Below are positions 1 to 5,791 of a stretch of 7,718 nt of DNA, in pieces. A program made the position numbers and the translations under genes. The stretch comes from Deltaproteobacteria bacterium (GTDB lineage: Bacteria; Desulfobacterota; Binatia; UBA9968), in NCBI GenBank assembly GCA_023250495.1, contig JAHFAP010000147.1, positions 1-7,718 of the forward strand, read 5' to 3'. Position 1 is the stretch's first letter; each line of letters starts with the position of its first letter. The notes beneath the pieces are model-generated. The model was not told the origin of the DNA and ran no database searches. It saw nothing but the letters and a program-made list of their open reading frames with translations.

Positions 1-80
1 AGCCTACCCAGCAGACCATCGATGCGTTGGGCAAACTAGATCTGGCGGCAGGAGTTGACGTCGAAATTAAATTGCAATGA
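1..80 (+). CDS. rpsJ: 30S ribosomal protein S10, C-terminal end (partial)
   Basis: Only the last 25 codons are present, read in the frame starting at base 3 and ending in TGA at 78-80. The peptide begins PTQQTIDALGKLDL and ends VDVEIKLQ, which is the usual C-terminal strand of bacterial S10 (uS10). S10 sits in the head of the 30S subunit and, as NusE, also joins antitermination complexes. It is normally the first gene of the S10 cluster, and rplC follows here as expected. The 5' part and any operon promoter or leader lie outside the window. An AT-rich inverted repeat starts directly after the stop codon. Confidence 0.95.
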   Translation, partial: PTQQTIDALGKLDLAAGVDVEIKLQ

Positions 81-83
81 TGA

Positions 84-144
84 ATTTTGAATGTTGAGTT
101 TTGAATTAAATTAAAAATTCATAAAATTCATAATTCAAAATTAA
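84..144. repeat. AT-rich heptad inverted repeat, element A (rpsJ/rplC junction)
   Basis: TGA trinucleotides recur at exactly 7-bp steps (81, 88, 95, 102) in the left arm, within units like ATTTTGA and ATGTTGA. The right arm carries the reverse complement, with TTCA at 118, 127 and 134. The two arms would fold into an imperfect AT-rich hairpin around an A/T spacer near 106-116. It belongs to the same subtype as the element before rplE, built on TTTTGAA rather than GATTTTG. It fills almost the whole 76-nt gap and leaves rplC with only a TTGAGAG stretch before its ATG. Function unknown; this is the most degenerate copy of the five. Confidence 0.7.
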
Positions 145-156
145 AACGGTTGAGAG

Positions 157-795
157 ATGACGGGACTTATAGGAAAGAAAATTGGGATGACGCAGCTGTT
201 CGGCGCTGACGGCAGCGTCGTTCCCGTTACGGTCATCCAAACCGGACCCTGTGTTGTCGTGCAAAAAAAAGAGGCGGCCAGGGATGGCTACAATGCCCTG
301 CAGATTGGATTTGGGAGCCGGAAAGGCCAACGAGTCAATAAGCCTGAGCAGGGACACCTCGCCAAGGCGGGCAAAGGCGCTTTTGAGGTGTTGCGCGAGT
401 TTCGCACCGATGATGTTGCGCAGTACGCGCTCGGTCAGGAGATCAAGGCCTCCGATCTGTTTAAGTCAGGGGATCGTGTGGATGTTGCCGGAATTACCAA
501 GGGCAGAGGTTTCACTGGAGTGATAAAGCGTTGGGGGTTTGGCGGTTTCCCGGGTTCCCATGGGACCCATGAGTATTTTCGTCACGGAGGGTCGATCGGC
601 AACCGTTCCTTTCCAGGCCGCGTTTTTAAGGGAAAACGGATGGCGGGTCACTGGGGCGATGAGCGAGCGTCCGTGCAAAACCTTGAGGTGGTCGAGGTTC
701 GGAACGAGGGCAATCTCCTTCTGGTTAAAGGTTCTGTGCCGGGCGCTCAGCGAGGGGTGCTTTTGATACGACAGGCGGTGAAAGGCCGCAAGTAG
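157..795 (+). CDS. rplC: 50S ribosomal protein L3
   Basis: L3 (uL3) is an early-assembling 23S rRNA binder whose central loop reaches toward the peptidyl transferase centre. The 212-residue product has the family start MTGLIGKKIGMTQLF and the motif PCVVVQKK near residue 31. The loop region at about 115-165 includes KGRGFTGVIKRWGFGG, GSIGNRSFPGRVFKGKRMAG and then VQNLEVV. Length is normal (about 205-215). The loop has the form SHGTHEYFRHGGSIG instead of the more common SHGS..HRAPGSIG, a lineage-type variant. The ATG at 157 gives the canonical N-terminus. No good Shine-Dalgarno precedes it; GAGAG abuts the ATG directly, so initiation strength is unclear. rplD follows after 2 nt, suggesting coupling. 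Confidence 0.97.
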   Translation: MTGLIGKKIGMTQLFGADGSVVPVTVIQTGPCVVVQKKEAARDGYNALQIGFGSRKGQRVNKPEQGHLAKAGKGAFEVLREFRTDDVAQYALGQEIKASDLFKSGDRVDVAGITKGRGFTGVIKRWGFGGFPGSHGTHEYFRHGGSIGNRSFPGRVFKGKRMAGHWGDERASVQNLEVVEVRNEGNLLLVKGSVPGAQRGVLLIRQAVKGRK

Positions 796-797
796 CC

Positions 798-1394
798 ATG
801 GATGCTCAGGTGATTCATCCCGAGCTTAAAGAAGAGATTTTCGGGGTCGAGCTGCGCCCCCATCTTTTGCACCAGGCTGTAACCATGCAGCTCAACAACC
901 GGCGCGCAGGCACAGCGTCGACCAAGAGCAAGGGGTTCGTGCGCGGCGGCGGCAAAAAACCCTGGCGGCAGAAGGGAACCGGCAGGGCTCGGGCCGGCAG
1001 CATCCGATCTCCCCTCTGGGTGGGAGGCGGGACCATATTTGGACCTCAGCCGAAAGACTATTCTTACCGCATGCCAAAGAAGGCGCGCCGCGAAGCGCTG
1101 CTGTCGGCTCTTAGCCTCAAGCACAAGGAGGGGAAGATCATCGTGCTGAATACGCTTGAGCTGGCACAGGCCAAAACCAAGCTCATGCGCGAAATGCTGC
1201 ACGAGCTGCAGGTCAAGAGCGCGCTGATCATTCTGCCTCAAGCCGATGAAAAAGTGGCACTCTCGGCGCGGAACCTGCCGAACGTCAAGACACTCCGGGT
1301 CGAGGGGCTCAATGTCTATGACCTTCTCCGCTATGAACATCTGATTATGACGGAGCGGGCACTGCGACTGATCGAGGAGAGGTTGGCCGCATGA
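798..1394 (+). CDS. rplD: 50S ribosomal protein L4
   Basis: L4 (uL4) binds 23S rRNA domain I, and its long loop lines the exit tunnel. In E. coli it also represses the S10 operon; the leader needed for that is outside the window. The 198-residue product shows the family signature KKPWRQKGTGRARAGSIRSP at about 53-72, followed by a FGPQPKDYSY motif and a Rossmann-like C-terminal half with ALIILP and TERALRLIEE. The N-terminus (MDAQVIHPELKEEIFGVE) is roughly eight residues shorter than usual, so the first beta strand looks reduced. No in-frame start is visible just upstream, so the ATG at 798 is kept. It lies 2 nt after the rplC stop with only a distant GAAAGG (780-785), suggesting translation by coupling. 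It overlaps rplW by 4 nt. Confidence 0.96.
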   Translation: MDAQVIHPELKEEIFGVELRPHLLHQAVTMQLNNRRAGTASTKSKGFVRGGGKKPWRQKGTGRARAGSIRSPLWVGGGTIFGPQPKDYSYRMPKKARREALLSALSLKHKEGKIIVLNTLELAQAKTKLMREMLHELQVKSALIILPQADEKVALSARNLPNVKTLRVEGLNVYDLLRYEHLIMTERALRLIEERLAA

Positions 1395-1681
1395 GAGAGC
1401 ATCAGGAGATCATTCAGGCCCCGTTGGTGACCGAGAAAGGGAGCCTTCTCGCGGAGAAAACCAATCAGGTCTTGTTCCGAGTCCGGCCCGGCGCCAACAA
1501 GATCGAAGTCAAGCAGGCTGTTGAGGCGCTGTTTAAAGTGAAGGTGCTCAAGGTGCGAATGAGTCGGTATCTCGGGAAGATCCGGCGCGTGGGCAAGAAC
1601 GCAGGCCGCCTGCCCCAATGGAAAAAGGCCTACGTGACCTTGAAGGAAGGGGACAAGATCGACTTTTTCGGCGGCGCTTAG
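1391..1681 (+). CDS. rplW: 50S ribosomal protein L23
   Basis: L23 (uL23) lies at the exit of the peptide tunnel and is the docking point for trigger factor and SRP. The 96-residue product has the typical N-terminal IIQAPLVTEKGSLLAE and the central RVRPGANKIEVKQAVEALFKVKV, then the basic loop GKIRRVGKNAGRLPQWKKAYVTLKEGDKIDFF. It is a full-length bacterial form. The ATG at 1391 overlaps the rplD stop as ATGA and is preceded by a strong GAGGAGAGG at 1374-1382, so coupling plus its own ribosome-binding site is likely. A heptad inverted repeat begins 2 nt after the stop. Confidence 0.96.
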   Translation: MREHQEIIQAPLVTEKGSLLAEKTNQVLFRVRPGANKIEVKQAVEALFKVKVLKVRMSRYLGKIRRVGKNAGRLPQWKKAYVTLKEGDKIDFFGGA

Positions 1682-1683
1682 TT

Positions 1684-1741
1684 GATTTTGGATTTTCGAT
1701 TTCCGATTTTAGATTGAATCCAAAATCTAAAATCAAAAATT
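1684..1741. repeat. Heptad inverted repeat, element B (rplW/rplB junction)
   Basis: GATT occurs at 1684, 1691, 1698, 1705 and 1712, exactly 7 bp apart. The complementary AATC follows at 1717, 1724 and 1731 with a decayed AATT at 1738. The centre GATTGAATC (1712-1720) is identical in elements C and D. The three variable bases of each unit match poorly between arms, whereas the GATT/AATC cores match fully, giving an imperfect AT-rich hairpin. It starts 2 nt after the rplW stop and ends 8 nt before the rplB ATG. It has neither the GC stem nor the U-run of a standard terminator. Confidence 0.88.
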
Positions 1742-1749
1742 GAGACGCT

Positions 1750-2577
1750 ATGGCAATTAAGACATATAATCCGACCTCTCCCGGGATCCGGTTCAGGACG
1801 GGCCTCACCTTCGACGAAATTACGAAGGTAGAGCCGGAGAAGAGCTTGCTGCGTCCTCTAAAGCGCAGCGGTGGGCGCGGCAATACCGGGCGGATTACCA
1901 GCGGTCACCGGGGCGGCAGGCATAAACGCCTTTATCGGGTGATCGATTTTAGGCGCGACAAGAAGGGCATTCCCGCAAGAGTCGAGGCAGTTGAGTATGA
2001 TCCCAATCGCTCTGCCAGGATCGCTCTGCTCTGTTACGCCGATGGTGAGCGGCGCTACATCCTCGCGCCTGATCAGCTCAAGGTGGGAGATGCGGTGATT
2101 TCCGGCGAGGACAGAGTCGATATCAAGCCGGGGAATTCTCTCCCCCTCAAGTTCATTCCCGTGGGTAGCGTCATCCACAATATTGAGCTCAAGATCGGGA
2201 AAGGGGGGCAATTGGTACGCAGCGCTGGCGCTGGGGCCCAGTTGATGGCCAAGGAAGGAGACTACGCGCTGGTGAAGCTCCCCTCTGGAGAGCTTCGCAA
2301 CGTGCTGGCGGAGTGCCGCGCTACAATCGGCCAGGTGGGGAACCTGGAGCAGGAAAATATCTCCCTGGGAAAGGCGGGCAGGTCACGGTGGTGGGGCAGG
2401 AGGCCGTGGTCTCGAGGGATTGCTAAAAACCCCGTCGACCATCCTCACGGTGGGGGAGAAGGTCGCTCCAAGGGGAACCATCCGCAGACTCCGTGGGGAA
2501 AACCGACGAAGGGATACAAGACGAGGAAGAACCACGCGTCGGACAAGTACATTGTCGAACGCAGAGAGGCTCGATAA
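1750..2577 (+). CDS. rplB: 50S ribosomal protein L2
   Basis: L2 (uL2) is needed for subunit association and for peptidyl transferase function. The 275-residue product (E. coli 273) has the N-terminal RNA-binding OB-like part with SGGRGNTGRITSGHRGG at 40-56 and DFRRDKKGIPARVEAVEYDP. It then has the SH3-like part with GKGGQLVRSAGAGAQLMAKEG at about 150-170 and ATIGQVGNLE. The conserved NPVDHPHGGGEGR motif is at 227-239; His231 corresponds by motif to E. coli His229, implicated in peptidyl transfer. Just before it the protein reads SRGIAKNP where most bacteria have RG.AMNP, a small substitution. The region upstream of ATG 1750 is element B plus TTGAGA, with no real Shine-Dalgarno. Confidence 0.97.
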   Translation: MAIKTYNPTSPGIRFRTGLTFDEITKVEPEKSLLRPLKRSGGRGNTGRITSGHRGGRHKRLYRVIDFRRDKKGIPARVEAVEYDPNRSARIALLCYADGERRYILAPDQLKVGDAVISGEDRVDIKPGNSLPLKFIPVGSVIHNIELKIGKGGQLVRSAGAGAQLMAKEGDYALVKLPSGELRNVLAECRATIGQVGNLEQENISLGKAGRSRWWGRRPWSRGIAKNPVDHPHGGGEGRSKGNHPQTPWGKPTKGYKTRKNHASDKYIVERREAR

Positions 2578-2579
2578 CG

Positions 2580-2966
2580 ATGGCGCGCTCCGTTAAGAAA
2601 GGCCCCTTCATCGACGAGCACCTCAAGCGCAAGATCGAGATGATGAACGAGACGAAAGAAAAACGGGTCGTGAAAACCTGGTCGCGACGCTCGACCATCA
2701 CTCCGGAGATGGTCGGTCACACCATCGCGGTTCACAACGGGAGAAAGTTCATTCCGGTTTTTGTCACGGAGAATATGGTCGGTCACAAGTTAGGAGAGTT
2801 TGCGCCCACGCGGACCTTTCATATCCATTCCGGAGACCGCAAGGGCGAGGCCAAGGAAGCCGTCGCTGGCGCCCCCGCGACGCCGGGAGCTCCGCAGGCG
2901 CCGCCGGGCGCTCCGCAGACACCGCCGGGTGCTCCGCCGCCAGCAGCCCCGAAGGCAAGAGCGTAG
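2580..2966 (+). CDS. rpsS: 30S ribosomal protein S19 with Pro/Ala-rich C-terminal tail
   Basis: S19 (uS19) is in the 30S head, pairs with S13 and contacts bridge and A-site elements. Residues 1-88 are the standard fold: MARSVKKGPFIDEHL, VVKTWSRRSTITPEMVGHTIAVHNG and GHKLGEFAPTRTF. The usual protein is about 92 residues; this one has 128. The extra part, from about residue 91, is Ala/Pro-rich and includes three 7-residue repeats (PGAPQAP, PGAPQTP, PGAPPPA at 102-122) and a short basic end, PKARA. The tail is predicted to be disordered. The ATG at 2580 is 2 nt after the rplB stop, with AGAGAGG at 2563-2569. An open frame continues upstream inside rplB but does not encode S19 residues. Confidence 0.95.
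   Translation: MARSVKKGPFIDEHLKRKIEMMNETKEKRVVKTWSRRSTITPEMVGHTIAVHNGRKFIPVFVTENMVGHKLGEFAPTRTFHIHSGDRKGEAKEAVAGAPATPGAPQAPPGAPQTPPGAPPPAAPKARA
2883..2945 (+). repeat. 21-bp tandem repeat encoding the S19 tail
   Basis: Three tandem 21-bp units (2883-2903, 2904-2924, 2925-2945) encode PGAPQAP, PGAPQTP and PGAPPPA in the rpsS frame. The first two copies differ at only a few bases, and the third has diverged at its end. This looks like expansion by slippage or unequal recombination inside the gene. The unit length keeps the reading frame. The DNA is very GC-rich compared with the rest of rpsS. Confidence 0.85.
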
Positions 2967-2970
2967 AGCA

Positions 2971-3306
2971 ATGGAGACGCGCGCCGTAACCAGATTTGTC
3001 CGCCTTTCGCCACGCAAGGTGAAGCTGGTAGTGGACCAGATCCGGGGGAAGGGAGTTGAGGAGGCGCTCAACACCCTTAAATTCGTACCGAAGCGGGCGG
3101 CCGTGCTCGTGGCCAAGACGCTGAGGTCGGCTGTGGCCAACGCCGAGGGAACACAGAGCGTTGATGTGGATCGTCTCTATGTGAAGCGTGTGGTGGTTGA
3201 TGAGGGAGGCATGTGGAAGCGCTTCATGCCTCGGGCCATGGGCCGGGCGACGCGCGTGCGCAAGCGGCTGAGCCACATCACGGTGATCGTCGATGAGAGG
3301 AGATAA
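2971..3306 (+). CDS. rplV: 50S ribosomal protein L22
   Basis: L22 (uL22) binds 23S rRNA, and its long beta-hairpin narrows the exit tunnel, where macrolide resistance mutations occur in other bacteria. The product is 111 residues, a normal length. It starts METRAVTRFVRLSPRKVKLVVDQIRGK, continues LRSAVANAEG, and has the hairpin with GGMWKRFMPRAMGRATRVRKR at about 79-99 and SHITVIVDE at the end. The ATG at 2971, 4 nt after the rpsS stop, was chosen because the protein family starts there. The frame is open for a further 171 nt upstream, but that part is an out-of-frame reading of the S19 tail. Only a weak AGAG precedes the ATG, so coupling to rpsS is likely. Confidence 0.96.
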   Translation: METRAVTRFVRLSPRKVKLVVDQIRGKGVEEALNTLKFVPKRAAVLVAKTLRSAVANAEGTQSVDVDRLYVKRVVVDEGGMWKRFMPRAMGRATRVRKRLSHITVIVDERR

Positions 3307-3312
3307 ATCCTG

Positions 3313-3975
3313 ATGGGTCAGAAGACACATCCGAAATTATTTCGCATCGGGGTCATCGACTCGTGGGATTCCAAGTGGTTCGCGCGTCACGACTACGCGA
3401 AGCTGCTGCACGAGGATTTTAAGATCAAGAAGTTTCTCAAGAGCCGGCTCTATCACGCTGGGATCTCCAGGATCGAGATCGAAAGCGCCGCCAGCAAGGC
3501 GAAGATCAACATCCACACGGCTCGGCCCGGAATTGTGATCGGCAAGAAGGGAGCCGAGATCGAAAAGCTCAAGAAGGAAATGTCCCGGCTCACGCAGCGA
3601 GAGGCCTACCTCAACATCATCGAGGTGCGCCGGCCGGATCTGGACGCGCAGCTCGTGGGTGAAAATGTGGCGCTGCAACTTGAGCGTCGGGTGGCCTTTC
3701 GCCGAGCTATGAAAGAGAGCGTCTCGCGGGCGATGAGGATGGGCGCGCAGGGGATCAAGATTCAATGCGCCGGCAGGTTGGGTGGAACGGAGATCGCCCG
3801 GACTGAATGGTATCGCGAGGGCCGGGTTCCTCTGCATACACTGCGGGCCGATATCAGCTATGGGTTCGCCGAATCGAAGACGACCTACGGAGTGATCGGG
3901 GTCAAGGTATGGATCTTTCGCGGCGAGGTGCTGACCGAAGAAGAGCAGCAACAAAAGGCGGCGATGGGAGCCTAA
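3313..3975 (+). CDS. rpsC: 30S ribosomal protein S3
   Basis: S3 (uS3) forms part of the mRNA entry tunnel with S4 and S5 and contributes to mRNA unwinding. The 220-residue product starts MGQKTHPKLFRIGVIDSWDS. It has a type II KH domain with the loop GKKG at 77-80 (HTARPGIVIGKKGAEIEKL). The C-terminal domain contains QLERRVAFRRAMK, GRLGGTEIARTEWYREGRVPLHTLRADI and TTYGVIGVKVWIFRGE. All expected parts are present. The ATG at 3313 follows AGGAGA at 3298-3303, which lies in the end of rplV. Six nt separate it from the rplV stop. Element C begins a few bases after its own stop. Confidence 0.97.
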   Translation: MGQKTHPKLFRIGVIDSWDSKWFARHDYAKLLHEDFKIKKFLKSRLYHAGISRIEIESAASKAKINIHTARPGIVIGKKGAEIEKLKKEMSRLTQREAYLNIIEVRRPDLDAQLVGENVALQLERRVAFRRAMKESVSRAMRMGAQGIKIQCAGRLGGTEIARTEWYREGRVPLHTLRADISYGFAESKTTYGVIGVKVWIFRGEVLTEEEQQQKAAMGA

Positions 3976-3980
3976 TAGGG

Positions 3981-4069
3981 AATTTTAGATTTTGGATTTG
4001 GGATTTTGGATTGAATCGTTCGACTGAGCTCACGACGAAGTCTAAAATCGGAAATCTAAAATCCAAAAT
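3981..4069. repeat. Heptad inverted repeat with interrupted loop, element C (rpsC/rplP junction)
   Basis: The left arm has GATT at 3988, 3995, 4002 and 4009, spaced by 7 bp, preceded by an AATTTTA unit at 3981. The centre GATTGAATC (4009-4017) matches elements B and D. The right arm has AATC at 4046, 4053 and 4060 and ends near 4069. Outer arms 3982-4008 and 4043-4069 pair with few mismatches, several of them G-U compatible. Between the central AATC and the right arm sits an extra 25 bp holding a separate palindrome. Unlike most other copies, it is followed by about 30 nt of normal sequence that includes a GAGGGG site. Confidence 0.88.
4018..4040. repeat. REP-like short palindrome nested in element C
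   Basis: A 23-bp segment has an 8-bp perfect palindrome TGAGCTCA at 4025-4032, flanked by TTCG (4019-4022) and CGAA (4036-4039). It is flanked on both sides by the dinucleotide TC (4016-4017 and 4041-4042). Deleting it with one TC restores AATCTAAAATC, the sequence of element D at 5443-5453. It resembles, from memory, the TTCGAC...GCTCA...GACGAA class of short interspersed palindromes found in many bacterial genomes; family identity is not verified. Confidence 0.7.
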
Positions 4070-4100
4070 GGGGAAGGATAAAGGGCTGAGGGGCTAAGAG

Positions 4101-4526
4101 ATGTTAGAGCCGAAGAAAGTTAAATACCGCAAGCAACAGAAGGGAAGAAGGGCCGGGTTTGCCTTCCGAGGCTCTGCCCTGGCCTTCGGCGATTATGGGC
4201 TTAAGGCGCTTGGAAGAGGGTGGCTTGGCGCGCGCGAGATTGAGGCCGCGCGAATTGCCTTAACCCGCTACCTCAAGCGCGGTGGGAAGGTCTGGATCCG
4301 GATATTTCCTGACAAGCCGATCACCAAAAAGCCGGCGGAGACACGTATGGGAAAGGGCAAAGGCGCACCCGAGGGCTGGGTGGCGGTCGTGAAGCCGGGA
4401 AGGATCCTCTACGAGATGGAAGGGGTGGAGCGGGATTTGGCTCGGGAAGCTTTCCGTTTGGCCGCCCACAAGCTCTCGATTCCCACGCTCTTCGTGGAGA
4501 GGAGAGGACTAGCGCATGGAGCCTAA
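4101..4526 (+). CDS. rplP: 50S ribosomal protein L16
   Basis: L16 (uL16) is a late-assembling protein near the A-site tRNA elbow. The 141-residue product shows MLEPKKVKYRKQQKGR, ALAFGDYGLKAL, REIEAARIALTRYLKRGGK, VWIRIFPDKPITKKPAETRM, GKGKG and LAREAFRLAAHKL. Arg82 before MGKGKG aligns with E. coli Arg81, a hydroxylation site in that species. Length is normal. A GAGGGG at 4088-4093, 7 nt before the ATG, supports the start; this is the only gene behind a heptad element that retains a clear ribosome-binding site. The end overlaps rpmC by 11 nt. Confidence 0.97.
   Translation: MLEPKKVKYRKQQKGRRAGFAFRGSALAFGDYGLKALGRGWLGAREIEAARIALTRYLKRGGKVWIRIFPDKPITKKPAETRMGKGKGAPEGWVAVVKPGRILYEMEGVERDLAREAFRLAAHKLSIPTLFVERRGLAHGA
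4501..4508 (+). promoter_or_regulatory. Shine-Dalgarno of rpmC inside rplP
   Basis: GGAGAGGA lies in the last codons of rplP, 7 nt before the rpmC ATG at 4516. It supports the overlapping start, where the rpmC ATG precedes the rplP stop by 8 nt, and suggests translational coupling of L16 and L29. Confidence 0.8.
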
Positions 4527-4719
4527 GCAGCTGCGAGAGATGAGCGACGAAGAGCTCGCGCAGAAGCGCTTGGAGCTGAAAGAAGAGATCTTTCACCTCA
4601 AACTCCGGCGAGCTGCGGGTAGGTTGGAGGGCCCCATGAAACTCAGGCAGGACAAGCGGGATCTGGCGCGGGTGGAGACCGTCTTAAGGGAGAGAGCGCT
4701 CACGCGCGCGGAAGGCTAG
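4516..4719 (+). CDS. rpmC: 50S ribosomal protein L29
   Basis: L29 (uL29) is a small helical protein near L23 at the tunnel exit. The 67-residue product matches the family: MEPKQLREMSDEELAQKRLELKEEIFHLKLR followed by LEGPMKLRQDKRDLARVETVLRER. It is two antiparallel helices with the expected short turn at about residues 35-40. The start overlaps the rplP 3' end by 11 nt in a different frame and has a strong upstream Shine-Dalgarno. rpsQ begins 1 nt after the stop. Confidence 0.95.
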   Translation: MEPKQLREMSDEELAQKRLELKEEIFHLKLRRAAGRLEGPMKLRQDKRDLARVETVLRERALTRAEG

Positions 4720-4720
4720 G

Positions 4721-5017
4721 ATGGAACCCAGACGGATGCACAAGGAGCGCCAGGGTGTGGTGCTCAGCAACCGGATGCAGAAGACGGTTGTCGTCTCTGT
4801 GGAGAGGACCGTGATGCATCCGAGATACAAGAAGTATCTCAAGCGCCGCACCAAGGTGAAGGCCCACGATGAGAAGAACGAGTGCCAGGCGGGGGATCGG
4901 GTGCTGATTGTGGAGTCGCGGCCGCTCAGCCGGGAGAAGCGTTGGCGCGTGAGCCGAGTCCTGGAACGAGCCGTGGCGGAAGAATCTGCCTCTCCAGATG
5001 CTTTGCCCTCCGTGTGA
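4721..5017 (+). CDS. rpsQ: 30S ribosomal protein S17
   Basis: S17 (uS17) is a primary 16S rRNA binder with an OB fold. The 98-residue product carries GVVLSNRMQKTVVVSVER at 12-29, HPRYKKYLKRRTKVKAHDE, and RPLSREKRWRVSRVLER. The last 15 or so residues (AVAEESASPDALPSV) go beyond the core fold and are acidic/Ala-rich, a common kind of dispensable tail. GGAAGG at 4710-4715, 5 nt before the ATG at 4721, supports this start over the internal ATG at 4736. Only 23 nt separate the stop from rplN, so there is no room for a separate spc promoter plus leader. Confidence 0.96.
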   Translation: MEPRRMHKERQGVVLSNRMQKTVVVSVERTVMHPRYKKYLKRRTKVKAHDEKNECQAGDRVLIVESRPLSREKRWRVSRVLERAVAEESASPDALPSV

Positions 5018-5040
5018 GTTTTTCGTGGTGGGGTCAATGT

Positions 5041-5409
5041 ATGATTCAGATGAGGACAGTTTTAGACGTAGCGGATAATTCGGGAGCGCGGAAGGTGCAA
5101 TGCATCAAGGTGCTCGGGGGGAGCAAGCGCAGGTATGCCTCGGTCGGGGACGTCATCGTGGTGTCGGTTAAGGAAGCGATTCCCAACGCCAAGGTGAAGA
5201 AAGGCGAGGTAATGAAGGCGGTGGTGGTGCGGACGGCGAAAGAGCTGGGTCGGCCCGATGGAACTTATATCAGGTTCGACACAAACTCTGCGGTGCTTAT
5301 CGATAACCAGAGAGAACCCATCGGCACGCGCATCTTCGGCCCTGTGGCGCGCGAGCTTAGGGCGAAGAAGTTTATGAAGATCATCTCGCTCGCTCCGGAG
5401 GTACTTTAG
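5041..5409 (+). CDS. rplN: 50S ribosomal protein L14
   Basis: L14 (uL14) sits at the subunit interface and is the contact for the silencing factor RsfS in many bacteria. The 122-residue product has exactly the family length, with MIQMRTVLDVADNSGARKVQCIKVLGG, then GDVIVVSVKEAIPNAKVKKGEVMKAVVVRT, FDTNSAVLIDN, GTRIFGPVARELR and KIISLAPEVL. The ATG at 5041 fits the conserved N-terminus; GGTGGGG at 5027-5033 is 7 nt upstream. A longer open frame reaching back into rpsQ is an out-of-frame reading and not part of the protein. In E. coli this is the first gene of the spc operon. Element D begins at the base directly after its TAG. Confidence 0.97.
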   Translation: MIQMRTVLDVADNSGARKVQCIKVLGGSKRRYASVGDVIVVSVKEAIPNAKVKKGEVMKAVVVRTAKELGRPDGTYIRFDTNSAVLIDNQREPIGTRIFGPVARELRAKKFMKIISLAPEVL

Positions 5410-5477
5410 GATTTTAGATTTTGGATTGCCGATTTCGGATTGAATCTAAAATCAAAAATCTAAAATCGGAAATCGGA
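5410..5477. repeat. Heptad inverted repeat, element D (rplN/rplX junction), most regular copy
   Basis: GATT recurs at 5410, 5417, 5424, 5431 and 5438, a perfect 7-bp period. After a single central G at 5442, the complementary AATC recurs at 5443, 5450, 5457, 5464 and 5471. The GATT/AATC cores are fully complementary across the dyad, while the three bases between them vary. The element begins at the first base after the rplN stop and ends 2 nt before the rplX ATG, so it is the entire intergenic region. No U-tract terminator follows. Confidence 0.93.
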
Positions 5478-5479
5478 AT

Positions 5480-5791
5480 ATGCATATTCGCAAGAACGAC
5501 AGCGTGATGGTGATCGCTGGCAGGGAGCGGCGCAAGACCGGCAAGGTCCTGAGGGTTATTCCTGAGCGGGCCGCCGCTATTATCGAGCGGGTCAACCTGG
5601 TGAAGCGGCACGCGCGCGCCCGAGGGCCGCAGCAGCCGGGCGGCATCGTGGAAAAGGAGGCGCCGATTCCTCTCTCCAATCTCATGCTGATGTGCGACAA
5701 GTGCAATGCGCCGGTTCGGGTTGGAAGAAAGGTTCAGCCGGATGGGGATAAGGTGCGCATCTGCCGGCGCTGCGGAGACCCTATCGATTAA
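5480..5791 (+). CDS. rplX: 50S ribosomal protein L24, zinc-ribbon (C+) form
   Basis: L24 (uL24) starts 50S assembly by binding the 5' end of 23S rRNA. The 103-residue product opens with the KOW-type segment KNDSVMVIAGRERRKTGKVLRVIPE at 5-29, then NLVKRHARARGPQQPGGIVEKEAPIPLSN. The C-terminal region holds two cysteine pairs, Cys72-x2-Cys75 and Cys95-x2-Cys98, arranged as a likely zinc-binding ribbon seen in many but not all bacterial L24 proteins. The start MHIRKND fits the family. The bases before the ATG are element D, with only isolated GGA triplets, so no normal Shine-Dalgarno is present. Confidence 0.96.
   Translation: MHIRKNDSVMVIAGRERRKTGKVLRVIPERAAAIIERVNLVKRHARARGPQQPGGIVEKEAPIPLSNLMLMCDKCNAPVRVGRKVQPDGDKVRICRRCGDPID

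Noticed and set aside
750..800. A longer rplD starting inside rplC, to restore the missing N-terminal strand
   Set aside because: No ATG, GTG or TTG in the right frame could be found close upstream; the ATG at 798 fits coupling to rplC.
1684..1741. Elements B, D and E as Rho-independent terminators
   Set aside because: Stems are AT-rich and imperfect, lack a following U-run, and essential genes lie directly downstream; strong termination would be harmful.
2800..2970. Long N-terminal extension of L22 in the same frame, Arg-rich
   Set aside because: It is an out-of-frame reading of the S19 tail with its GC-rich repeat; S19 is the conserved reading and L22 normally starts at METRAV.
3807..4097. 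Open frame running through element C, giving a peptide with WIWDFG and NLKSK
   Set aside because: It overlaps the end of rpsC in another frame and is otherwise made of the repeat; no known domain or ribosome-binding site.
4882..5040. N-terminal extension of L14 reaching into rpsQ
   Set aside because: Out-of-frame reading of S17; L14 has an invariant start at MIQ..T and a Shine-Dalgarno-like site 7 nt before ATG 5041.
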